DNA of 23,910 nucleotides, from NCBI GenBank assembly GCA_041447245.1, contig JBGMEA010000010.1, positions 1 through 23,910 on the forward strand, written 5' to 3'. Each line of letters opens with the position of its first letter. Position 1 is the first letter of the stretch. The position numbers and the translations under genes are program-made. The notes under the pieces were generated by a model. It was not told where the DNA came from. It was given only the letters and a program-made list of their open reading frames with translations, and did no database searches. This document shows positions 16,508-23,312 of this stretch, in pieces. The DNA is from JBGMEA01 sp041447245 (GTDB taxonomy: Bacteria; Bacillota; Clostridia; Eubacteriales; Anaerofustaceae).

Positions 16508-16736
16508 TAGGAAAAACTAAAATCAAATTGTTTTTTATCGCAAAACTAAAAGAAAAATTAAGATTCATCAAATGTGAAAAAAGCTTAAAATCAATCAGAT
16601 GAAATCTGCCTTAATATACTTATTCATTGCATGAGTGATCATTAAATATCACGTATTTTCGATCGAATAACCAAAGTTAAAGTTCAGTAATCTAGACCCG
16701 AAAGCGATAAAAAAAATTGCTGTATTTGATTTTTAT
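16508..16736. other. AT-rich intergenic stretch with no recognisable gene
   Basis: Between the tRNA promoter and the terminator at 16737 I see no ORF with a ribosome site, no RNA family and no repeat. One small GTGAT...ATCAC inverted repeat (about 16636-16653) is not distinctive. Confidence 0.5.
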
Positions 16737-16774
16737 AAGCAAAAAAGCGATACATAGGTATCGCTTTTTTGCTT
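16737..16774. terminator. Strong hairpin terminator, probably for the Amt-PII gene
   Basis: A perfect 17-bp inverted repeat (AAGCAAAAAAGCGATAC and its complement) closes a 4-base loop. Both arms carry runs of six A or T, so it can work in either direction. The nearest transcription arriving from a gene is minus-strand, from the Amt-PII gene whose stop is 118 bases away. The interval between them also contains a 7-bp ATATCAT/ATGATAT hairpin. Confidence 0.8.
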
Positions 16775-16891
16775 GATATATTATTGAATCAGAAAGAGTA
16801 TATAAATCACCACACACCGCAGATACAGCTGCATATTATATCATTGGCATATGATATGATTTATCGGGTAAAGCAGGGAAGAATCATTGGT

Positions 16892-18571
16892 TTATTCTTC
16901 GTCCTGAAGTGCATCATAGCCTTCTTCACCTGTTCTGACTTTGATTGCATTTTCAACATCATAGACGAAGATTTTGCCATCACCGATATTATTGGTGTAG
17001 AGTGCTTTTTTGATTGTATCAACCACAGTTTGTACGGGGATCTTGCAAACAACGATTTCAACTTTGACTTTCGGGAGCAGATTCATTTCCACTTCGACGC
17101 CGCGGTAGAATTCGGTTTTACCTTTTTGCATCCCGCAGCCCATTACCTGAGTTACCGTCATTCCGGTAATACCGATTTTTTCAAGAGCCGCTTTGAGTGT
17201 TTCAAATTTGGTCTGTTTTGTGATAACCGTGACATTTGTGATTTTTTCACAGGATCCTGTGGAAGCTTTTTTGTCTGTTTTAATTGTGACAATCGTATTA
17301 TTGTCAGTGCTGTCTTCAGCCTGAACCGGAACATCTTCTCCCGAGAAATCCATTGGCATAAAATCAGCATAACCACTTGCAAGACCATGTTCTGCTGCAT
17401 CCAAGCCCATAATTTCTTCTTCGGCCGGGACACGAAGTCCAATCGTCTTTTTGATCAGGAAGAAAATGATTGTCATAGCCACTGCTACGTATGCCATGAC
17501 ACTGAACACTCCGATAGCCTGTACGCCTAGGAATTCGAATCCGCCGCCGTAAACGAGACCGCCGTCAACAGCGAAAACACCTACCAACAGGGTACCGAGC
17601 GCACCGCATACTCCGTGTACGCTGATCGCACCGACCGGGTCATCGATTTTAACAACTTTATCAAAGAACTCAACGGCAAGAACTACAACAATGCCTGCAA
17701 TTAAGCCGATTAAAGCTGCACCAATTGGATTGACTGCATCGCATCCGGCGGTGATTGCCACAAGTCCTGCGAGGGCTCCGTTCAAAGTCATCGAAACATC
17801 AGGTTTCTTGTATCTAAGCCAAGTGAAAATCATAGTTGCGCAAGCAGCAGCTGCTGCTGCAATGTTTGTTGTCATATAAATGTTACTGATTGAAAGAAGC
17901 GCGTCATCTCCGGTTGCGCTGAGTGTTGACCCAGGGTTGAATCCAAACCATCCAAACCAAAGGATAAATACCCCAAGTGCCCCAAGTGTGATACTGTGTC
18001 CGAGGATCGCTTTCGGTTTCCCGTCTTTTCCGTATTTTCCGATACGGGGTCCAAGGAAAGATGCACCGACCAAAGCCGCGACACCACCGACCATATGTAC
18101 TGCCGTAGAACCTGCGAAATCGTGGAAACCGAGCTGAGACAGCCAGCCTCCGCCCCAAATCCAATGCCCGCTGATGGGATATACAACCGCGCTGATCAAT
18201 AAGCTGTATACGCAATAAGAAATAAATTTCGTTCTTTCTGCCATAGCACCGGAAACGATCGTTGCCGCTGTTGCACAGAATACTGTCTGGAAAATAACAA
18301 ATGCGAAAGTTGGGATTGCGGAAGAATAATCGCCTTGGATAAACAAGTCAATCGTTCCGATAAATCCGTTTCCTTCTCCAAACATTAATCCAAAACCTAA
18401 AATCCAGAATACGACAGACCCTATAGCGAAGTCCATCAAATTCTTCATAATGATATTGCCTGCATTTTTTGCACGGGTAAAACCTGTTTCAACCATTGCA
18501 AAACCTGCTTGCATAAAGAATACCAAAGCTGCTGCCAGTAAGGTCCACATGGTATCTGCTGATGTAAACAT
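16892..18571 (-). CDS. Ammonium channel (Amt) fused to a C-terminal PII (GlnK) domain
   Basis: This is an inner-membrane ammonium channel joined to its own cytosolic nitrogen-signal domain. Residues 1-405 are Amt, with about 11 helices, the signature DFAGSTAVHMVGG with pore His159, the second pore His319 in GAISVHGVCGALGT, and the conserved C-terminal EEIMGLDAAEHGL. A linker at about 406-440, rich in acidic residues and Ser/Thr, leads to a PII domain (443-556). That domain has GMTVTQVMGCGMQKGKTE, the T-loop FYRGVEVEMNLLPKVKVE with Tyr489 at the uridylylation position, the B-loop IGDGKIFVYDV and VRTGEEG. The start at 18571 has a perfect AAGGAGG 8 bases upstream. An in-frame extension to 18742 runs through the promoter and is rejected. 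In most bacteria PII is a separate protein that plugs the channel. Its neighbour is glutamine synthetase. Confidence 0.96.
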   Translation of the reverse strand: MFTSADTMWTLLAAALVFFMQAGFAMVETGFTRAKNAGNIIMKNLMDFAIGSVVFWILGFGLMFGEGNGFIGTIDLFIQGDYSSAIPTFAFVIFQTVFCATAATIVSGAMAERTKFISYCVYSLLISAVVYPISGHWIWGGGWLSQLGFHDFAGSTAVHMVGGVAALVGASFLGPRIGKYGKDGKPKAILGHSITLGALGVFILWFGWFGFNPGSTLSATGDDALLSISNIYMTTNIAAAAAACATMIFTWLRYKKPDVSMTLNGALAGLVAITAGCDAVNPIGAALIGLIAGIVVVLAVEFFDKVVKIDDPVGAISVHGVCGALGTLLVGVFAVDGGLVYGGGFEFLGVQAIGVFSVMAYVAVAMTIIFFLIKKTIGLRVPAEEEIMGLDAAEHGLASGYADFMPMDFSGEDVPVQAEDSTDNNTIVTIKTDKKASTGSCEKITNVTVITKQTKFETLKAALEKIGITGMTVTQVMGCGMQKGKTEFYRGVEVEMNLLPKVKVEIVVCKIPVQTVVDTIKKALYTNNIGDGKIFVYDVENAIKVRTGEEGYDALQDEE

Positions 18572-18643
18572 AATACAATCCTCCTTAATGAATATGAATG
18601 AATATGTGATAAATCCTCTTGCCGCAATTACTGATAAAAAACA

Positions 18644-18673
18644 ATTACAGTTAAACTCTTTTGCCTGATTCAA
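18644..18673 (-). promoter_or_regulatory. Candidate promoter for the Amt-PII gene
   Basis: On the minus strand, TTGAAT (18668-18673) and TGTAAT (18644-18649) are spaced 18 bp apart, about 70 bases before the start codon and after the glnN terminator. A TTGACG upstream has no matching -10. I see no hairpin with a U-tail in this leader, unlike glnN. The leader also holds an 8-base GGATTTAT that could pair with ATAAATCC further upstream (outside the predicted transcript). This is a moderate match only. Confidence 0.4.
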
Positions 18674-18730
18674 TGAGCGAAGATGCGTCAAATAGGGATT
18701 TATTCCGAAATAATGTGATTGGGTAAAATA

Positions 18731-18762
18731 AAAGAGATGCATCCTAATGAATGCACCTCTTT
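18731..18762 (-). terminator. Terminator of glnN
   Basis: On the minus strand, a 14-bp stem (AAAGAGGTGCATTC against GGATGCATCTCTTT, two G-T wobbles) with a 4-base loop is followed by TTATTTTA. It lies 23 bases after the glnN stop and separates glnN from the Amt-PII gene, so these neighbours are probably independent transcripts. Confidence 0.8.
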
Positions 18763-18785
18763 GTGCAAATAGCTATTTCAATTTT

Positions 18786-20873
18786 TTAATAATAGAGCAT
18801 TTCTCCGTAAGTCGGGAAGGGCCAATATTCTTTGGCAACAAGGGGCTCGATTTCGTCTGCAATTGCTCGTACTTCGTTCATATCGGCAAAAATAGTATTT
18901 CTGTAATATTTTGCCAATTCCAAAGAGTCATCGTAATCCTTTGTATCCATGATGGATGTTTGAAGCTGATTGACTTTTTTGTATAAATTGTCGCAAAGAG
19001 CAGATAATTTAATAATCAAATCTTTTTCCATCACGGAAGTCATTGATTCGGAGAGCTTAGCTTTTGATACCGCAAGATCAGTCAATGCCGAAATATATTT
19101 GACAGTTCCGGGGATGATTTCTTTTTGAATCATTTCAACCATTGTCAATGCTTCGATATTAATTGTTTTGCAGTAGTTTTCAAGCAGGATCTCATATCTG
19201 GAATGGATTTCTGTTTCTGTGAACACTCCGAGTTTTGTGAACATTTTTATATTTTTGTCATCGATAAAATAGGGGAGTGCTTCCGGTGTTGATTTCAGAT
19301 TGAGTAAACCGCGTTTTTCTGCTTCTGTGATCCATTCTTCGGCGTAATTGTTTCCGTTGAAAATGATTCTTTTGTGTTCTTTGATTGTTTTGAAAACAAG
19401 TTCTTTACAAGCCAGATCAATGTCTGTTGCCTTTTCCAAAACTTCGGCAAACTGGCTCAACGCATCCGCCATAATTGAATTTAAAATGACATTGGGTCCG
19501 GAGATCGAGAGCGAACCGCCGACCATTCTGAATTCGAATTTATTTCCTGTGAAAGCGAACGGGGAGGTTCTGTTTCTATCGGTTGTTTCTTTCGAGAAAT
19601 TCGGCAATACGGAAGCAGAAGTTTTCATGATTCGTTCATAAGTATCTTCGTATGTTTTTCCGCTTTCGATCGCATCAAGGATTTTCTCAAGTTCATCGCC
19701 GATAAAAACGGAAATGATGGCCGGAGGCGCTTCGTTTGCACCAAGACGATGGTCATTGCCTGCGCTGGCGACAGAGAGTCTGAGCAGATCCTGATGTTCA
19801 TCTACCGCTTTTATGACTGCTGCCAGGAAAAGGAGGAATCTTGTGTTTTCCCATGGTGTGTCACCGGGATCCAAAAGATTGATGCCGGTATCGGTTGAAA
19901 TAGACCAGTTATTATGTTTCCCGTTTCCATTGATTCCGGCAAATGGTTTTTCGTGAAGCAGGCACGCCAAACCATGACGGTCGGCCACTTTTTTCATAAA
20001 TTCCATTGTCAGTTGGTTGTGATCTGTAGCGATGTTCGTTTCGGAAAAAATTGGTGCCAGTTCATGCTGAGCCGGAGCGACTTCATTATGTTCTGTTTTT
20101 GCGTAAATACCCAATTTCCAAAGCTCTTCGTTCAGATCTCTCATATAATCCGCAACATTGGTTCGGATCGTTCCGAAATAATGGTCTTCCATTTCCTGTC
20201 CTTTCGGAGGTTTTGCTCCGAAAAGTGTTCTTCCTGTATAAACCAAGTCGCGACGTTTTGTAAAAGCTTTTTTATCAATTAAGAAATATTCCTGTTCGGG
20301 ACCGACTGTAGACGTTACTTTAGCGACATCTGTATCACCGAGCAGTCTGAGGATGCGAACAGCTTCTTTATTGATGGCGTCCATAGACCGAAGTAACGGA
20401 GTTTTTTTATCAAGCGCTTCTCCCGTATAAGAGCAGAATGCCGTCGGAATACAGAGAACCCCATCTTTGATAATAGCATAGGAAGATGGATCCCAAGCGG
20501 TATATCCTCTTGCTTCGAAAGTAGCTCTTAATCCGCCTGACGGAAAGCTTGATGCATCCGGTTCCCCTTTAATGAGTTCTTTCCCGGAGAATTCCATAAT
20601 CACTTCACCGTTTCCGATCGGGGAGATGAAGCTGTCATGTTTTTCTGCCGTGATTCCTGTCATCGGTTGAAACCAATGTGTGAAATGGGTGGCGCCTTTT
20701 TCGATTGCCCAGTCTTTCATGGCTGCAGCGACTACATTGGCAACATCGAGTTCAAGGCTTTCATCTGTTTCGATAGCTTTTTTTAGCTTGGTATAAATTG
20801 TTTTCGGCAATTTTTCACGCATCACCGTTTCATTGAAAACCAAACTGCCAAATAATTCAGGTACGTTGTTCAT
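18786..20873 (-). CDS. glnN: Type III glutamine synthetase
   Basis: This enzyme makes glutamine from glutamate, ammonium and ATP. The 695-residue length is that of the GSIII family, far longer than GSI (about 450). It opens with NVPELFGSLVFNETVMREKLP, as GSIII proteins do. The GSIII-specific region is visible as GATHFTHWFQPMTGITAEKHDSF near residues 81-105. Later come GPEQEYFLID, the glutamate-binding HNEVAPAQHELAPIFSETN, GKHNNWSIST, and FEFRMVGGSLSISGP near 445. An AAAGGG ribosome site at 20881-20886 sets the ATG. The gene stands alone with a consensus promoter, a leader attenuator and a terminator. It neighbours the Amt-PII gene in the same orientation, which makes a nitrogen-assimilation pair: the channel brings ammonium in and GSIII fixes it. 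Confidence 0.97.
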   Translation of the reverse strand: MNNVPELFGSLVFNETVMREKLPKTIYTKLKKAIETDESLELDVANVVAAAMKDWAIEKGATHFTHWFQPMTGITAEKHDSFISPIGNGEVIMEFSGKELIKGEPDASSFPSGGLRATFEARGYTAWDPSSYAIIKDGVLCIPTAFCSYTGEALDKKTPLLRSMDAINKEAVRILRLLGDTDVAKVTSTVGPEQEYFLIDKKAFTKRRDLVYTGRTLFGAKPPKGQEMEDHYFGTIRTNVADYMRDLNEELWKLGIYAKTEHNEVAPAQHELAPIFSETNIATDHNQLTMEFMKKVADRHGLACLLHEKPFAGINGNGKHNNWSISTDTGINLLDPGDTPWENTRFLLFLAAVIKAVDEHQDLLRLSVASAGNDHRLGANEAPPAIISVFIGDELEKILDAIESGKTYEDTYERIMKTSASVLPNFSKETTDRNRTSPFAFTGNKFEFRMVGGSLSISGPNVILNSIMADALSQFAEVLEKATDIDLACKELVFKTIKEHKRIIFNGNNYAEEWITEAEKRGLLNLKSTPEALPYFIDDKNIKMFTKLGVFTETEIHSRYEILLENYCKTINIEALTMVEMIQKEIIPGTVKYISALTDLAVSKAKLSESMTSVMEKDLIIKLSALCDNLYKKVNQLQTSIMDTKDYDDSLELAKYYRNTIFADMNEVRAIADEIEPLVAKEYWPFPTYGEMLYY

Positions 20874-20898
20874 AGAATATCCCTTTCTGTTAATCTAT

Positions 20899-20944
20899 CA
20901 AAAAAATCGGCGCAACAGGGTGTTCCCCTGCAGCGCCTTTGCTG
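20899..20944 (-). promoter_or_regulatory. Transcription attenuator in the glnN leader with two alternative hairpins
   Basis: On the minus strand, a 12-bp terminator stem (GGCGCTGCAGGG against CCCTGTTGCGCC, one mismatch and one wobble, loop GAACA) is followed by GA and seven Ts (20900-20906). It lies between a consensus promoter and the glnN ribosome site. The same RNA can fold into two abutting short hairpins: CAGC-AAAGGC-GCTG (20931-20944) and CAGGG-GAACA-CCCTG (20916-20930). These break up the GGCGC/GCGCC base of the terminator. The first has a six-base loop with A at position 1 and G at position 4, the pattern bound by ANTAR antiterminators such as EutV and NasR. The second loop has 5 bases and does not fit that pattern. 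Confidence 0.75.
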
Positions 20945-20952
20945 TTTTGTTT

Positions 20953-20981
20953 ATTATATCGAATGGAGTATTCCTTGTCAA
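20953..20981 (-). promoter_or_regulatory. Consensus sigma-A promoter of glnN
   Basis: On the minus strand, a perfect TTGACA (20976-20981) and a perfect TATAAT (20953-20958) are separated by exactly 17 bp. Transcription should start near 20946, only a few bases before the attenuator hairpins. Such a strong promoter suggests that control is exerted after initiation. Confidence 0.92.
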
Positions 20982-21138
20982 GTATCTTTGCAAAATAAAT
21001 CAATACTAAATTTTATTGTTATAAGCAAAATAAAAAAACCAGAAAAATTAATTTATGTAAACTACTTAATCGGATATATAAAAGTGATAAAGAAAGATAA
21101 AAAAAGACAATAACGTCTGTCAACGGGATATGATTTGT

Positions 21139-21167
21139 TTGCATTTGATTCCATGTAATGATATTCT
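21139..21167 (+). promoter_or_regulatory. Candidate promoter for the acyltransferase gene
   Basis: TTGCAT (21139-21144) and TATTCT (21162-21167) are spaced 17 bp apart, 29 bases before the acyltransferase start codon. The rest of the divergent glnN-acyltransferase gap (20982-21138) is AT-rich, with nothing else I recognise. Confidence 0.5.
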
Positions 21168-21196
21168 GAACATATATTCACAGAAGTGAGAGCGAC

Positions 21197-22465
21197 ATGC
21201 AGCTAAAGAACGATATCGAACATTTTGATATGCTTAAGAAGCCGGAGCGTATCAAATGGTATTTACGCCCGATTACGTGGATAATCAGTTATCCGGCTTT
21301 TTTGCGGCACCGCACGAAGATCAATAAAATACGAATGGACGGGTTGAAACCTCCGTATTTATTATTGTGCAATCATAATGCTTTTCTGGATTTTAAAATA
21401 GCGACAATGGCTATGTTTCCGCATCGTGCGAATTATGTCGTTGCGATCGATGGTTTTATCGGAAGAGAGCTGATCATGCGGAAAGCCGGATGCATCTGCA
21501 AAAGAAAATTTACGAATGATATCCGTTTGGTGAAACAGCTTCAGAGAGTTGTTCGCAATGGAGATGTTGCTGTAATATATCCCGAAGCACGTTATTCTTT
21601 ATGCGGAACAACAGCAGTCTTGCCCGATTCTCTGGGTAAACTCGCAAAAATATTAAAAGTTCCGGTTGTTACATTGATTACTCACGGACACCATATCAAT
21701 TCACCGTTTTGGAATTTGCATAATCGCGGTATAAAAACAGAAGCAGATATGACACAAATTATTGATTTTGAGGAAATTTCGATATTGAGCGTCAGTGAAA
21801 TCAATGATAGGATCGACTGTTTTTTTTGTTATGATGATTTTGCATGGCAGAGGGAGAACAAAATTCTAGTGAAGTACAAGCACCGCGCACGCGGCATTCA
21901 TAAAGTACTTTATCAATGCCCTCGCTGCAAAACGGAATACAGAATGAATTCAGATCGAAGTGAATTATGGTGCGAAGCATGCGGAAAGCGCTGGACGATG
22001 AATGAATTCGGAGAATTGGAGGCTTTATCAGGAACAACCGAATTTTCACATGTTCCTGATTGGTATGAATGGGAAAGAGCTTGCGTGCGTAGGGAAGTAG
22101 TGAGTGGCAGTTATTTTTTCGAGGCGGACGTGATCGTGAAAACGCTTCCTAATTCCGATGGCTTTATCGATTTGGGTAATGCTACTTTGGAGCATACTCT
22201 GGACGGTTTTTGTTTACAAGGAGCATATTGCGGGAATGCATATGAAATTAAGATTCCAGCGCAATCAATCTATTCATGTCATATTGAATATGAATATCTC
22301 GGAAAGTTTGGAGACTGCATTGATTTAAATACACTGGGGGATACATATTATATCTATCCGAAATGCGATTTTTTTTCCGTAACAAAAATAGCACTTGCAA
22401 CGGAAGAAATCTATCAATATTGGAAGAACGTCCAATTGCAAGAGATAAAAAAATCGAAAGTGTGA
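21197..22465 (+). CDS. PlsC-like acyltransferase with a zinc ribbon and an uncharacterised C-terminal region
   Basis: The first 200 residues look like a lysophospholipid (1-acylglycerol-3-phosphate type) acyltransferase, which would act at the inner face of the membrane. The catalytic H-x4-D motif is CNHNAFLD (His60, Asp65), and the substrate motif is YPEARYS (Glu130, Arg132), with alanine where the family usually has Gly. A hydrophobic stretch at about 24-38 could be a membrane anchor. A four-cysteine zinc ribbon follows at 241-262, CPRC and CEAC (Cys241, 244, 259, 262). After it come about 150 residues that I cannot assign. At 422 residues it is much longer than ordinary PlsC (about 240). 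The ribosome site is moderate (GAAGTGAG). It appears to be a single-gene unit. Confidence 0.82.
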   Translation: MQLKNDIEHFDMLKKPERIKWYLRPITWIISYPAFLRHRTKINKIRMDGLKPPYLLLCNHNAFLDFKIATMAMFPHRANYVVAIDGFIGRELIMRKAGCICKRKFTNDIRLVKQLQRVVRNGDVAVIYPEARYSLCGTTAVLPDSLGKLAKILKVPVVTLITHGHHINSPFWNLHNRGIKTEADMTQIIDFEEISILSVSEINDRIDCFFCYDDFAWQRENKILVKYKHRARGIHKVLYQCPRCKTEYRMNSDRSELWCEACGKRWTMNEFGELEALSGTTEFSHVPDWYEWERACVRREVVSGSYFFEADVIVKTLPNSDGFIDLGNATLEHTLDGFCLQGAYCGNAYEIKIPAQSIYSCHIEYEYLGKFGDCIDLNTLGDTYYIYPKCDFFSVTKIALATEEIYQYWKNVQLQEIKKSKV

Positions 22466-22497
22466 TGACGCAGTATTCGATTCGATTTCTCGAACGC

Positions 22498-22526
22498 TTG
22501 ACATAAGTTTGAGCGTAGGGTATAAT
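22498..22526 (+). promoter_or_regulatory. Consensus sigma-A promoter of the ECF transporter gene
   Basis: A perfect TTGACA (22498-22503) and a perfect TATAAT (22521-22526) are spaced exactly 17 bp apart, 33 bases after the acyltransferase stop. An imperfect inverted repeat, ACGCT-N13-AGCGT, straddles the -35 and spacer and could be an operator, though 5-bp arms are weak evidence. Confidence 0.9.
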
Positions 22527-22533
22527 TTTGCTC

Positions 22534-22611
22534 AGAACATGAAGTTCTATTTTGCGACATACGCTTATGAAGGGTGGCTGAAGCCACTTTACATGGCGTT
22601 TTTTATTTTTT
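22534..22611 (+). promoter_or_regulatory. Structured leader with terminator-like hairpin, possible riboswitch
   Basis: The roughly 97-base leader of the ECF gene has a small 5' hairpin (AGAAC-ATGAA-GTTCT, 22534-22548). A larger one at 22561-22599 has an inner stem AAGGGTGGC/GCCACTTT around a TGAA loop, an internal loop, and an outer ACGC/GCGT stem. TTTTTTATTTTTT follows at once, as in a terminator. An alternative GCCA/TGGC pairing (22583-22586 with 22594-22597) would compete with it. This layout is typical of attenuators controlling vitamin transporters, but I recognise no known riboswitch consensus. Confidence 0.5.
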
Positions 22612-22629
22612 GAAACGAGGTTATGAGAG

Positions 22630-23142
22630 ATGACAAAATCAAACACAAACAGATTGGTATTATCTGCCTTATTCGTCGCTTTGGGTGTGATTATTCCGCA
22701 AATTTTTCATTTATTCGGATTGGGTTCGGTGTTCCTTCCCATGCATATTCCGGTAATCCTTTGCGGATTTATCTGCGGTCCTTACTGGGGGATGATCGCA
22801 GGAGCACTGACTGTGATTCTTTCTTCCGTCATTACCGGAATGCCGCCGATGATGCCTGTCGGTGCAGCGATGATATTTGAACTGGCAGCTTATGGTTTGA
22901 TTGCCGGGATAATGTATCGGAAAACAAAAAAAATATATCTTTCTTTGCTTATCGCCATGGTAATTGGAAGAATCGTCAGCATTATTGCCAAATATGTGAT
23001 ATTCGGACTCATCGGAAATACATTCGCGATCGCCGCGATTCTGACTGATCTGTTTGTAACAGCATGGCCGGGAATTGTTTTGCAAATACTTGCAGTCCCT
23101 GCAATTTTGGTTTTGTTAAGAAAGTATAAATTAATTTCATAA
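22630..23142 (+). CDS. ECF transporter substrate-binding (S) component, ligand unknown
   Basis: This 170-residue membrane protein has about six helices and looks like the substrate-capture subunit of an energy-coupling-factor vitamin importer, which works with the shared EcfT/EcfA1/EcfA2 module (not in this window). The N-terminal LVLSALFVALGVIIPQIFH resembles the AxxxA region that contacts EcfT. The stretch LPMHIPVILCGFICGPYWG, then TGMPPMMPVG and FELAAYGLIAG, is characteristic of the broad ECF_trnsprt family that includes pantothenate and folate type S components. I cannot choose a ligand. The start at 22630 has GAGG at 22617-22620. An overlapping ATG at 22623 is in another frame. Its strong promoter and structured leader suggest control by its ligand. 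Confidence 0.85.
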   Translation: MTKSNTNRLVLSALFVALGVIIPQIFHLFGLGSVFLPMHIPVILCGFICGPYWGMIAGALTVILSSVITGMPPMMPVGAAMIFELAAYGLIAGIMYRKTKKIYLSLLIAMVIGRIVSIIAKYVIFGLIGNTFAIAAILTDLFVTAWPGIVLQILAVPAILVLLRKYKLIS

Positions 23143-23242
23143 GACCGCAAGTGAATCAACAGGTCGTACGGTTTGCAAAAAAAAGCCGGAATCTTCATCT
23201 TACTCTGTGCGCTATATGCAGACATAAAGACTTGTTCTGTCC

Positions 23243-23277
23243 AAAAAGCGTTATTTTATTTGTTATAACGCTTTTTT
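23243..23277 (+). terminator. Terminator after the ECF transporter gene
   Basis: A 12-bp perfect stem (AAAAAGCGTTAT/ATAACGCTTTTT) with a 10-base loop runs into six Ts, 100 bases after the ECF stop codon. The A-rich 5' arm would allow function on either strand. The 3' half overlaps the promoter proposed for the next gene. Confidence 0.8.
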
Positions 23278-23287
23278 GTATTATAAT
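23260..23287 (+). promoter_or_regulatory. Candidate promoter of the DUF3842 gene, overlapping a terminator
   Basis: TATAAT (23282-23287) has a TTGTTA (23260-23265) 16 bp upstream, inside the loop and 3' arm of the preceding terminator. Transcription would start about 18 bases before the DUF3842 start, just upstream of its AGGAGG. Confidence 0.55.
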
Positions 23288-23312
23288 GGCATTACAAATT
23301 CAGGAGGTCAGT

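Noticed and set aside
16216..16602. A 128-codon plus-strand ORF across the tRNA genes, containing ESNPRPSPWQGDALPLSHF
   Set aside because: It reads the complement of the two tRNA-Gly genes. This phrase is a known false ORF opposite tRNAs, and there is no ribosome site.
16769..17530. A 253-codon plus-strand ORF antisense to the Amt-PII gene
   Set aside because: It is a shadow of a well-supported gene, rich in Cys and Phe from complementary codons, with no ribosome site.
18572..18742. In-frame N-terminal extension of the Amt-PII protein by 57 residues
   Set aside because: It would run through the glnN terminator and the Amt-PII promoter. The downstream ATG has a perfect AAGGAGG and begins exactly where Amt similarity starts.
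22623..22880. An 85-codon plus-strand ORF starting 7 bases before the ECF gene
   Set aside because: It is in another frame inside the ECF coding region, shows no protein family features and ends within it.
23151..23312. In-frame N-terminal extension of the DUF3842 protein by 54 residues
   Set aside because: It would cross a strong terminator and a promoter, and the family begins at the MRIAVIDGQGGG start, which has AGGAGG.
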